Shown here: positions 6,994-14,917 of the stretch, piece by piece
Numbering within the stretch: position 1 is the first letter of the stretch
Layout of the letters: every line of letters begins with the position of its first letter
From: RGIG426 sp045598965
GTDB lineage: Bacteria; Bacillota; Clostridia; Oscillospirales; Acutalibacteraceae
NCBI GenBank assembly: GCA_045598965.1
Contig: JAZRVH010000016.1
Location: 1 to 64,000, forward strand
Reading direction: 5' to 3'
Length of the DNA stretch: 64,000 nucleotides
Position numbers and translations under genes: made by a program
Notes under the pieces: generated by a model
Seen by the model: the letters and a program-made list of their open reading frames with translations, nothing else
Databases searched by the model: none
What the model was told of the DNA's origin: nothing

Positions 6994-9642
6994 ATGATTT
7001 GGCACAATCAACACTGCGATGACGTCTTAAACGAATTTTCCGTCACCCGTGAGGAAGGTCTATCCTCGGAACGGGCAGAATCCGCCCAAAAGAAATTCGG
7101 CAAAAACATTTTGCGGGAGCGTCCGCCTCGCCCGCTTTGGAAACGCTTTTTCGATCAACTGAAAAGTGCTATGATTATCATCTTGATATTGGCGGCAGTT
7201 TTGTCGGTTGCCATCAACCTTTATCAAGTGTGGCAAGGCAATTTGGAAGATGCGGATTGGATTGACCCGATTGCCATTATACTGATTGTGCTCATCAACG
7301 CCATCATCGGCGTGATTCAGGAAAGCCGAGCCGAAGCCGCTCTCGCCGCCTTAAAGAGCCTTTCCGCTCCCTCCGCCAAGGTGCAGCGTGACGGCATACG
7401 GCAGGTGGTGGAAGCCGCCGAGCTGGTTCCGGGCGATATCGTGTTTTTGGAAGCCGGCGATTTGGTTCCCGCCGATTGCCGCCTGCTTCACACCGCCTTG
7501 TTCAAATGTGACGAATCCATGCTCACCGGCGAATGTGTTGCCGCCGAAAAGGATGCCGCCGCCGAGATTGAAGCCATTGCCCCGCTCGGTGACCGTGCCA
7601 ACATGGCATATTCCGGCTGTATCGTCACAAACGGCACCGCCGCCGGTGTGGTGGTAGATACCGGCATGGACACCGAAATCGGCAAAATCGCCGTAATGCT
7701 TGAAAGCGAAAAGAAATCTATCACACCGCTTCAACACAAACTGGAGGAGCTTGGTAAAAAACTGGGCATTCTCGCCCTTATCATCTGTGCGGTTATCTTT
7801 GTTATCGGTCTGCTGAATAAACTCAACTGGCTCGATATGTTTATGACCGCCGTATCCCTCGCTGTCGCCGCCATTCCGGAAGGTCTTCCGGCGGTGGTGA
7901 CCGTGGTGCTCGCACTGGGCGTACAGCGTATGGCAGATAAAAACGCTATTATTCGCCGCTTGCCGGCGGTAGAAACCTTAGGCTGTGCATCGGTAATCTG
8001 CACCGACAAAACCGGCACCCTCACCCAGAACAAAATGACCCTCACCAGAATGTATGTGGACGGCAAAGCCCTCTATCTCGATGACTTGCCCTCTAAAGCG
8101 GTAACCTCGCTTTTGCAAATGGCGGCCCTGTGCACCGACGGAAACGTAACCATGGTAGACGGCAAAGAAATTGCTGTCGGCGACCCCACCGAAACCGCCA
8201 TCTTATCTTATGCTCTCAAACACAAGCTGGAAAAATCCACCTTGATGAACGAATATCCCCGTGTGGGAGAAATCCCCTTCGACTCCGACCGCAAGCTGAT
8301 GACCTCTATCCACCTGATTAACGGCAAAAAAATGGTTATCGTTAAGGGGGCACCGGACATTCTCCTCTCCCGCTGTGTCAACGTGGACACCGAAGAGGTT
8401 CTGAAGGTCAACAAAAGCTTCGGCAAAGAAGCGTTGCGTGTGCTTGCCGTAGGCTATAAGTTTGTGGCCGATGAGCTTCCCGTCCATTTGGATCCCGACG
8501 AAATCGAATCCGGCCTCACCTTCGGCGGACTGCTCGGTATGATTGACCCGCCTCGTCCCGAAGCGGTTGCCGCCATTAAAGAGTGCAAAAAAGCGGGCAT
8601 TCGCACCGTGATGATTACCGGCGACCATGTGGTTACCGCTACCGCCATCGGCAAAACGCTGGGCATCCTCAAAGACGAAAGCGAGGCGTTGACCGGCGAG
8701 CAGTTATCCGCTATGAGCGACGAGGAATTGTTCGAAAATATCCGTCATTACAGCGTTTATGCCCGTGTATCCCCCACCGACAAAATCCGTATCGTGAAAG
8801 CGTGGCAAAAGGCGGGCGAAATTGTCTCTATGACCGGCGACGGCGTCAACGATGCCCCCGCCCTCTCTGCCGCCGACATCGGCTGTGCTATGGGTATCAC
8901 CGGCACAGACGTTGCCAAAAATGCCGCCGACGTGGTGTTGACCGACGATAACTTTGCCACCATTGTCACCGCCGTTGAACGTGGTCGTGGCATTTACAAC
9001 AACATTAAAAAATCTGTCCAGTTCCTGCTCTCTTGCAATTTGGGAGAGATTATTTGCGTATTCGTGGCAATGCTTTTGTGGAAAAAGTCTCCGCTGCTCC
9101 CCGTCCAGCTGTTGTGGGTCAACCTCATCACCGACAGCCTGCCCGCACTGGCGTTGGGAATGGAGCCTACCGACAAGGCGGTGATGACCAAAAAGCCCCG
9201 CCCGAAAACCGAAAGCATTTTCGCCCACGGTCTTGCCATCAACTCCATTTGGCAAGGGGCAATGATTGCGATATTGACTTTGTTCGCCTACTCTATCGGT
9301 GCCAAAACCAGCGTAGAGCTCGGCGGCACCATGGCGTTTGCGGTGTTGGCGTTTTCTCAGCTCATTCACGCTCTCAACAGCCGTTCTAACCTGTCGCTCT
9401 TCCGCATTCATCTGCACACAAACCCCACCATGCTGTTGGCACTTCTCGTCTCGGGCAGCCTTATGGCGGCAACCTTGCTCGTCTCCCCGCTCCAAGGCGT
9501 GTTTGGCGTTGTGCCTATGGACGGCGATGCCTGGTCAATCGTCCTGCTGTTCTCGGCAATCCCCCTCGTGGTGATGGAGCTGTTCAAAGGCGTTGTTGCG
9601 TTGATTGACCTCGCTAAAAATGCGTTAAGCAAAGGAGAATGA
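6994..9642 (+). CDS. Cation-translocating P-type ATPase (P2 type, probable calcium pump)
   Basis: 882 residues from the ATG at 6994 (AGGAG 9 bases upstream). It has the N-terminal cation ATPase domain, the actuator motif TGE (in LTGECVA, about residue 175), the PEGLP motif in the fourth membrane helix, the phosphorylation site CTDKTGTLTQNKM (about residue 335), the hinge TGDGVNDAPAL (about 615), and a C-terminal block of membrane helices. This is the layout of SERCA/PMR1-like bacterial pumps, which export Ca2+; Mn2+ or another ion cannot be excluded from sequence alone. The gene upstream is mnmA, and a 57-residue Cys-rich protein follows after two bases. Confidence 0.92.
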   Translation: MIWHNQHCDDVLNEFSVTREEGLSSERAESAQKKFGKNILRERPPRPLWKRFFDQLKSAMIIILILAAVLSVAINLYQVWQGNLEDADWIDPIAIILIVLINAIIGVIQESRAEAALAALKSLSAPSAKVQRDGIRQVVEAAELVPGDIVFLEAGDLVPADCRLLHTALFKCDESMLTGECVAAEKDAAAEIEAIAPLGDRANMAYSGCIVTNGTAAGVVVDTGMDTEIGKIAVMLESEKKSITPLQHKLEELGKKLGILALIICAVIFVIGLLNKLNWLDMFMTAVSLAVAAIPEGLPAVVTVVLALGVQRMADKNAIIRRLPAVETLGCASVICTDKTGTLTQNKMTLTRMYVDGKALYLDDLPSKAVTSLLQMAALCTDGNVTMVDGKEIAVGDPTETAILSYALKHKLEKSTLMNEYPRVGEIPFDSDRKLMTSIHLINGKKMVIVKGAPDILLSRCVNVDTEEVLKVNKSFGKEALRVLAVGYKFVADELPVHLDPDEIESGLTFGGLLGMIDPPRPEAVAAIKECKKAGIRTVMITGDHVVTATAIGKTLGILKDESEALTGEQLSAMSDEELFENIRHYSVYARVSPTDKIRIVKAWQKAGEIVSMTGDGVNDAPALSAADIGCAMGITGTDVAKNAADVVLTDDNFATIVTAVERGRGIYNNIKKSVQFLLSCNLGEIICVFVAMLLWKKSPLLPVQLLWVNLITDSLPALALGMEPTDKAVMTKKPRPKTESIFAHGLAINSIWQGAMIAILTLFAYSIGAKTSVELGGTMAFAVLAFSQLIHALNSRSNLSLFRIHLHTNPTMLLALLVSGSLMAATLLVSPLQGVFGVVPMDGDAWSIVLLFSAIPLVVMELFKGVVALIDLAKNALSKGE

Positions 9643-9644
9643 CT

Positions 9645-9818
9645 ATGAGTCCCTTGGACATCGTCATTTTAGTGGTTGCTATCGGCTGTGCCCTGTTCGG
9701 CATCACCGTCACCGTCCTTCGCAAGAAGAAAGGCAAGGGCTGTTGCGGAGATTGCCGTACCTGCGGCGGCTGTTGCCACCAACCGGAAACGGAACAGAAA
9801 GAAAACAAGCAAGAGTAA
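9645..9818 (+). CDS. 57-residue Cys-rich single-pass membrane protein (FeoB-associated type)
   Basis: A short gene starting two bases after the ATPase stop. Residues 4-25 form one membrane helix, followed by a basic Lys stretch and a cytosolic-type tail with CCGDCRTCGGCC, then an acidic end. The helix plus clustered Cys tail is the pattern of the small proteins annotated as FeoB-associated Cys-rich membrane proteins. No feoB is in this window; here the neighbour is a P-type ATPase, so a metal-related role at that pump is a reasonable inference. Confidence 0.85.
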   Translation: MSPLDIVILVVAIGCALFGITVTVLRKKKGKGCCGDCRTCGGCCHQPETEQKENKQE

Positions 9819-9836
9819 ACAAAAGAGGGGATTTCT

Positions 9837-11369
9837 ATGTTTTCATCTCTCAATAGTATGGGGCTTTCAGGCATCGACGGCTTTATGGTGAAAGTCGAAG
9901 CAGATTTGTCCCAAGGGCTTCCCGGCTTCGACGTGGTAGGACTTCCCGGTGCGGCTGTGCGGGAATCCCGTGGACGAGTGCGTGCCGCCCTTAAAAACGG
10001 CGGATTTACCTACCCCGTCTCCCGCATTACCATCAACTTAGCCCCGGCAGATATCCGCAAAGAGGGTTCGGTTTACGACCTCCCCCTTTTGCTGGCACTG
10101 CTCAAGGTATCCGACCAGTTACGTGCCGACCTCTCCGATTGTGCTTTTATCGGCGAACTGTCGTTAGACGGTGAGGTACGTCCCGTTGCGGGCGTTTTGC
10201 CTATGGTGATTGCCGCCCGAGACAACGGTATACACCACGTGTTTATCCCCGCAGATAATGCCGCCGAGGGAGCTGTGGTGGATGGCGTTGCCGTTTATCC
10301 CGTAAAAACCGTAACCCAGTTGCTGTTGCATTTGCAGGGCGGTGACCCAATCGAACCCGTTACCGCCGCCGACTATCACGCCGAAACCGATGAACACATT
10401 CCCGATTTTGCGGACGTCAAAGGACAAGCCGCCGCTCGACGGGCAATGGAAGTCGCCGCCGCCGGAGGTCACAACATTCTGCTTATCGGCCCTCCCGGCT
10501 CGGGCAAAAGTATGCTTGCCAAACGGCTTCCCTCCATTTTGCCGGATATGACTCCCGCCGAAGCACTGGAAGCCACCAAAATCCACTCCATTGCCGGAGA
10601 ATTGCCCAAGGATGCGGGTCTCCTTACGGTACGCCCTTTCCGCTCGCCCCACCACACCATTTCGGTGGCGGGCTTGGCAGGCGGCGGAACCACGCCGAAG
10701 CCGGGCGAGGTTTCTCTTGCCCACCACGGCGTGCTGTTTTTGGATGAGCTGCCGGAATTCTCCCGTACCGCCATGGAAAGCCTTCGTCAACCGTTGGAGG
10801 ACCATCGGGTCACCATTTCAAGGGTCAGTGCCACCCTCTCCTATCCCTGTTCCTTTATGCTGGTAGCGGCCATGAACCCCTGCCCTTGCGGCTTTTACGG
10901 ACACCCCACTCGTCACTGTACCTGCTCGCCGTCTGCCGCACAACACTATCTCTCTCGCATTTCCGGGCCGCTTCTCGACCGTGTCGATTTACACATTGAG
11001 GTGCCGCCGGTAGAATTTGAACAGCTGACCTCCAAAGCGGCGTCAGAATCCAGTGCCTCTATCCGTGCCCGTGTCAACGCCGCACGCAATATCCAAAATC
11101 AACGCTTTGCCGGCACCGGCATTGTCTCTAATGCCACCATTCCTGCCGGCAAACTGCAAGAGTGGTGTCCCATGACCGATGCCGCCAAAACCCTGCTCCA
11201 AAACGCCTTTGACCGTATGGGTCTTTCCGCCCGTGCCTACGACCGTATTGTTAAAGTCGCCCGCACCGTTGCGGATTTGGACGCCGCCGAGATCATCGAC
11301 GTTCCTCATATTGCCGAAGCAATCCAGTACCGCAGTCTTGACCGCAAATACTGGCAAGAGCGAGGCTGA
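9837..11369 (+). CDS. comM: YifB/ComM-family Mg-chelatase-like AAA+ ATPase
   Basis: 510 residues, the normal length. The N-terminal lid-like domain (residues 1-175) begins MFSSLNSMGLSGIDG; the AAA+ core has Walker A GPPGSGKSMLAKR (near 222), Walker B VLFLDELPEF (near 303), and a Cys cluster CPCGFYGHPTRHCTCS (near 346) typical of the family; a C-terminal Mg-chelatase helical domain follows. ComM proteins are hexameric helicases that promote branch migration during natural transformation in Gram-negative species; the role in Clostridia is not established. Start ATG 9837, after GAGGGG. Confidence 0.9.
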   Translation: MFSSLNSMGLSGIDGFMVKVEADLSQGLPGFDVVGLPGAAVRESRGRVRAALKNGGFTYPVSRITINLAPADIRKEGSVYDLPLLLALLKVSDQLRADLSDCAFIGELSLDGEVRPVAGVLPMVIAARDNGIHHVFIPADNAAEGAVVDGVAVYPVKTVTQLLLHLQGGDPIEPVTAADYHAETDEHIPDFADVKGQAAARRAMEVAAAGGHNILLIGPPGSGKSMLAKRLPSILPDMTPAEALEATKIHSIAGELPKDAGLLTVRPFRSPHHTISVAGLAGGGTTPKPGEVSLAHHGVLFLDELPEFSRTAMESLRQPLEDHRVTISRVSATLSYPCSFMLVAAMNPCPCGFYGHPTRHCTCSPSAAQHYLSRISGPLLDRVDLHIEVPPVEFEQLTSKAASESSASIRARVNAARNIQNQRFAGTGIVSNATIPAGKLQEWCPMTDAAKTLLQNAFDRMGLSARAYDRIVKVARTVADLDAAEIIDVPHIAEAIQYRSLDRKYWQERG

Positions 11370-11389
11370 CCTTTCCCATATACATAAAG

Positions 11390-11414
11390 AAAGCACGCCA
11401 TGGGCGTGCTTTTT
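11390..11414 (+). terminator. Intrinsic terminator after comM
   Basis: 10-bp perfect stem AAAGCACGCC with GGCGTGCTTT, three-base loop, then a short T-run. It closes the mnmA-to-comM run. Confidence 0.8.
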
Positions 11415-11450
11415 GCCGCCATAATTTAAAGAACAAAAGAGGTGAACGCC

Positions 11451-12560
11451 GTGAAAGCGGTTTTGCGTTATCTAAAAGACCATATCGTGCTGTGCATTGC
11501 CATAGCGGTAGCGGTGGTTACCTGTTTTCTCGTGCCGCCTGACAGCGAATATTTAGGCTATTTTGACCTGCGAACACTAACCTGTCTGTTTTTGACACTC
11601 GCCGTGATTTGTGCTCTTCGTCACATCCACTTTTTTACCATTCTCTCCCGCCGCATCGTTATGCTCACCGGCAACCTACGCACACTCGTCCTCGCTCTCG
11701 TATACATCACCTTTATCGGGTCAATGCTTATCGCTAACGATATGGCCCTTATCACCTTTTTGCCACTTGGCTATTTTGCTCTTACCTCCACCGACAACAA
11801 ACGGTATATGGCATATGTTTTTATTTTACAAAATATATCCGCCAACCTCGGAGGCATGCTGACGCCGTTCGGCAACCCGCAAAACCTCTATCTCTACTCC
11901 TTTTTTCACATTCCTACCGGTGAATTCACCCGCATTATGTTTCCGCCGTTTTTGTTGGCGGTTGCCATGCTGACCGTTGCCTGCTGTCTGCTCCCCGGAA
12001 AACCGCTTTCTATCACAAATGCATTCCACAAATCGTTAGACAAGCCCCGCACGGTATTGTATTTAACGCTTTTCGCCGTCTCTCTTTTCATTGTTTTCCG
12101 TTTAATCCCCTATTATATCGGACTTGTCGCCATCCCTCTTGTGCTGTGGTTTACAGACAAAAAAGCTCTAAAAGAGGTGGATTACGCCCTGCTGTTCACG
12201 TTTGTGTTTTTCTTTTTATTTGCAGGCAACCTCTCTCGCATCCCAGCGGTCAACACCTTTTTCGCCGGTCTGTTACAAAAAAGCACGTTGCTTGTATCCA
12301 TTCTCTCCTGCCAGTGTATCAGCAACGTTCCCTCCGCTATTTTGTTGTCGCAGTTTACAAGCAACTATAAGGAACTTCTCCTCGGCGTCAATATCGGCGG
12401 CACGGGCACGCTTATTGCCTCGCTTGCAAGTTTAATCACATACAGCGAATACGCTATTTTCGACCCGAAAGGCAAAAAGAAATACCTGCTCCTTTTTACC
12501 GTCGTCAACATCGTATTCTTAGTGGTGATGACCGCCGTCACCGCCTATTGGTTTGTATAA
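11451..12560 (+). CDS. SLC13/ArsB-like anion permease (CitMHS superfamily)
   Basis: 369 residues from a GTG at 11451, preferred over the GTG at 11442 because AGAGG is properly spaced only for the former. About ten hydrophobic segments are visible. The family's paired half-helix signatures appear as NDMALITFLPLG (near residue 100) and GGMLTPFGNPQNLY (near 136), with a second set SNVPSAILLSQF and GVNIGGTGTLIASLAS (near 300-325). Related permeases move dicarboxylates, citrate, sulfate or arsenite; the substrate here is not predictable. It is on the short side for the family. Confidence 0.85.
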   Translation: MKAVLRYLKDHIVLCIAIAVAVVTCFLVPPDSEYLGYFDLRTLTCLFLTLAVICALRHIHFFTILSRRIVMLTGNLRTLVLALVYITFIGSMLIANDMALITFLPLGYFALTSTDNKRYMAYVFILQNISANLGGMLTPFGNPQNLYLYSFFHIPTGEFTRIMFPPFLLAVAMLTVACCLLPGKPLSITNAFHKSLDKPRTVLYLTLFAVSLFIVFRLIPYYIGLVAIPLVLWFTDKKALKEVDYALLFTFVFFFLFAGNLSRIPAVNTFFAGLLQKSTLLVSILSCQCISNVPSAILLSQFTSNYKELLLGVNIGGTGTLIASLASLITYSEYAIFDPKGKKKYLLLFTVVNIVFLVVMTAVTAYWFV

Positions 12561-12577
12561 ACACCCATAAAAAACGC

Positions 12578-12612
12578 AAAAGAGCACTGTGGAACGCCAC
12601 AGTGCTCTTTTT
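12578..12612. terminator. Bidirectional terminator between convergent genes
   Basis: 15-bp stem (AGAGCACTGTGG core) with a four-base loop, A-run on one side and T-run on the other, between the permease (plus) and the gene ending at 12634 (minus). Confidence 0.85.
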
Positions 12613-12633
12613 ATGTTCCATTTTCAAAAACCA

Positions 12634-13566
12634 TTAGATATCAATAGCACCTTTTTTCAGGCTATATTCCGCATCCGGTTCGTTCTCCTGCATTTCCAGG
12701 GAGCTGTTTTCTTCCTGATATTGGGGGTTTCCATACTTCTCCATCGAATTGTTCACGAAGAAGTTAATCGTGTTACTGACTTCTTGTCCCGCTTCCAATG
12801 CCACACGCATATAGTCTTGCATATGTTCATTCAAAGTTTCGAACGAGCTTTCCTCAGAAAACGCCAGGAAGTTGACCACTTTAGGATCTGCATTCTCATT
12901 TTTGATAAGGTCCTCGACCTGCTCTTTGAACATCGGATTTACATCGTCACCCAAAGCGTTCAGGCGATCTTGCAAAATCTGTTTATCTTCGCTAAGGCGT
13001 TCCGCCGGAGAAAGGGCTTTCCGTTTTTCAATCTTGGTGTTGTCATAGTTATCCATTTTTTCGTCCAGTCTCGCCTTGATATCCTCGGGGCTTTCCACCT
13101 CGGGCTTCGCTTCCGAAACAGGATCCGCTTTTGGAGCATTTGCCGAAGAGCCGCTGAAAATGCCTTTGAACCAACCTTTGATACCTTTCCAAATCCCTTC
13201 GAAAAAGCCGACTTTTTTCGCCACAGCAACCGCCGTCGCCACCGTCGCCTTTTCCGGATCCTCTTTTTCTTTCGGCAGGTTGATATCCTTCATCATCGGA
13301 TCCAAAAATCCGTCATCTCGACTCATATTCAAATCATCAGTCGAAATCTCGTGAGAAGACTGATCCAAATATTCCAGTTCGTCATCTTCACCGGAAAGCT
13401 GGTTGAGAACCTCAATCGTATCGTCACTCATTTTCGGTGCATCTGCAGGAATCCGATATTGCTCCGCCTCGGGAGAATCCATATTGACGGCTTTATATCC
13501 CCCGAAAAATCCTTTAAGGTTGTCCCACCAGGTCGGCTCATGGTCAACAAATACTACTTTCGGCAT
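12634..13566 (-). CDS. Unrecognised acidic protein with an aromatic amphipathic segment
   Basis: 310 residues; ATG at 13566 with AAGGAG ten bases upstream. No known domain was recognised. It has no signal peptide. The first 20 residues contain WWDNLKGFFGG, and residues about 115-140 contain GFFEGIWKGIKGWFKGIFSG, a Trp/Phe/Lys amphipathic stretch that could insert in or bind membranes. The rest is hydrophilic and largely helical (residues 155-290), with Glu/Asp-rich linkers. It lies alone between terminators, upstream of the permease on the opposite strand. Could be a membrane-peripheral or secreted effector; that is inference only. Confidence 0.75.
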   Translation of the reverse strand: MPKVVFVDHEPTWWDNLKGFFGGYKAVNMDSPEAEQYRIPADAPKMSDDTIEVLNQLSGEDDELEYLDQSSHEISTDDLNMSRDDGFLDPMMKDINLPKEKEDPEKATVATAVAVAKKVGFFEGIWKGIKGWFKGIFSGSSANAPKADPVSEAKPEVESPEDIKARLDEKMDNYDNTKIEKRKALSPAERLSEDKQILQDRLNALGDDVNPMFKEQVEDLIKNENADPKVVNFLAFSEESSFETLNEHMQDYMRVALEAGQEVSNTINFFVNNSMEKYGNPQYQEENSSLEMQENEPDAEYSLKKGAIDI

Positions 13567-13679
13567 ATCTCATTACTCCTTACATTCGCCTTGCGGCGTT
13601 TTTTGTCCTTGCACACATAATACCGAGACCGACATGAAAACGTTACATTTCCCGAAAAACTTTTTTCAATCGAGATGCA

Positions 13680-14807
13680 TTATTTTGCACAGCTGAGAAG
13701 TGCATTCGAAAGCGTTTCATTTCCCTCGGCAATTTTCACCTTGTCCCAGCCCGTTTTCTTGCCGGCATACGCCACCACGTTAATGCCGCCGCAACCGGAA
13801 AATGCCCCTTTTTCAATAGACTCAATGGTCGTCTCAAAGCTGACGCGGGAAAGACCGGTGCAATCCATAAACGTCTTTTCCGAAATCGACGTCACACTGC
13901 TCGGAATTGTCAAGCTACGCAACGAAATACAACCGGAAAATGCCTGTGTGCCGATTTCGGTCACCGTGTCGGGAATGGTGATGCCGGAAAGCGAAATACA
14001 CCGAGCAAACGCATACATACCGATAGAGGTCACGCTTTTCGGAATCGTTACCGAAACAAGCGACGAGCATCCTTGAAACGCATAATCGTCAATCTTTTCC
14101 AGTCCCTCCGGCAAAACAACGTTTTGAACAGACAAATCGTTGACAAACGCCGAGGAAATGTGTTTAACGGTTTTGGGCAACGTCACTGCCTGTTTTTTTC
14201 CGTTATAATCAATGAGCACGCCGTCGCCGATGATAACAAATTCCTCTTTAAGCGAAGCGAACCACTGGGTTCCGTAAAAAGCGTCAACGCCGACCGAGGT
14301 AATGTTTTTTCCGACCAAAACATTTTCCAAAGCGGCACAACCGGAAAACGCATTATCGCCGATTGTCGTCACCGTATCCGGCAGTGAAACCGCCGTCAAC
14401 GATACACACTCAGAAAAGGCGTAACTTCCAATCGTTTGCAAACTGTCCCCCAGCTTCACCGTTGTGAGGGCGGAGCAATTCTTAAAGGCACCCGTCTCAA
14501 TCCATTCCACCGTCGTCGGAAAGGTAACCTGTTTGATTACCTTGTTTTCAGCGAACGCATTTTTTTCAATTCCCACCACCGGAAGATTATCCAACATTTT
14601 GGGAATTTCCAAAGCAGTTGCCGAGCCTTTATATTGACTGATTCGGGCTGTTTTGGTGTTTTCCGAACGGGTATATGTATATTCGCCCGAAACAAGCCCC
14701 GAAACGAGGGTATCCTCTTTTTCCTTACACGAACAAAGTAATCCACACAGCAACACAAGTACCAAACCCAATGTTGCTATACGCAAAATACAAGTGTGTT
14801 TTCTCAT
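13680..14807 (-). CDS. BspA-type leucine-rich-repeat lipoprotein
   Basis: 375 residues. The N-terminal hydrophobic stretch ends in the lipobox LLCSC (Cys near residue 27), so it is a membrane-anchored lipoprotein. From about residue 75 to the end it is a series of LRR_5 (BspA) repeats of about 23 residues, with the pattern I(G/D)..AF..C.SL..V..P..V..I, for example GDNAFSGCAALENV. One copy is interrupted near residues 185-215. Such proteins are surface adhesins or binding proteins in gut anaerobes. It is monocistronic with its own promoter at 14839-14867. Confidence 0.9.
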   Translation of the reverse strand: MRKHTCILRIATLGLVLVLLCGLLCSCKEKEDTLVSGLVSGEYTYTRSENTKTARISQYKGSATALEIPKMLDNLPVVGIEKNAFAENKVIKQVTFPTTVEWIETGAFKNCSALTTVKLGDSLQTIGSYAFSECVSLTAVSLPDTVTTIGDNAFSGCAALENVLVGKNITSVGVDAFYGTQWFASLKEEFVIIGDGVLIDYNGKKQAVTLPKTVKHISSAFVNDLSVQNVVLPEGLEKIDDYAFQGCSSLVSVTIPKSVTSIGMYAFARCISLSGITIPDTVTEIGTQAFSGCISLRSLTIPSSVTSISEKTFMDCTGLSRVSFETTIESIEKGAFSGCGGINVVAYAGKKTGWDKVKIAEGNETLSNALLSCAK

Positions 14808-14838
14808 TGTTTTAGCTCCTTTAATTATGTGTATATGT

Positions 14839-14867
14839 ATTATGACACATTAAACGAAAAATGTAAA
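14839..14867 (-). promoter_or_regulatory. Promoter for the LRR lipoprotein gene
   Basis: Minus-strand TTTACA (14862-14867) and CATAAT (14839-14844), 17-bp spacer, about 30 bp upstream of the ATG at 14807. Confidence 0.6.
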
Positions 14868-14870
14868 GGA

Positions 14871-14907
14871 AAAATCGACAGAAGGCGAAGTGCCTTCTGC
14901 CGATTTT
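14871..14907 (-). terminator. Terminator after the GH16-dockerin gene
   Basis: Long stem (AAAATCG plus CAGAAGGC paired with GCCTTCTG plus CGATTTT) with one mismatch and a short loop, just past the stop codon at 14918. Confidence 0.75.
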
Positions 14908-14917
14908 CAAATGTTAC

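Noticed and set aside
14073..14741. Plus-strand open frames opposite the LRR gene
   Set aside because: Shadows of the minus-strand LRR lipoprotein; no ribosome binding site or domain.
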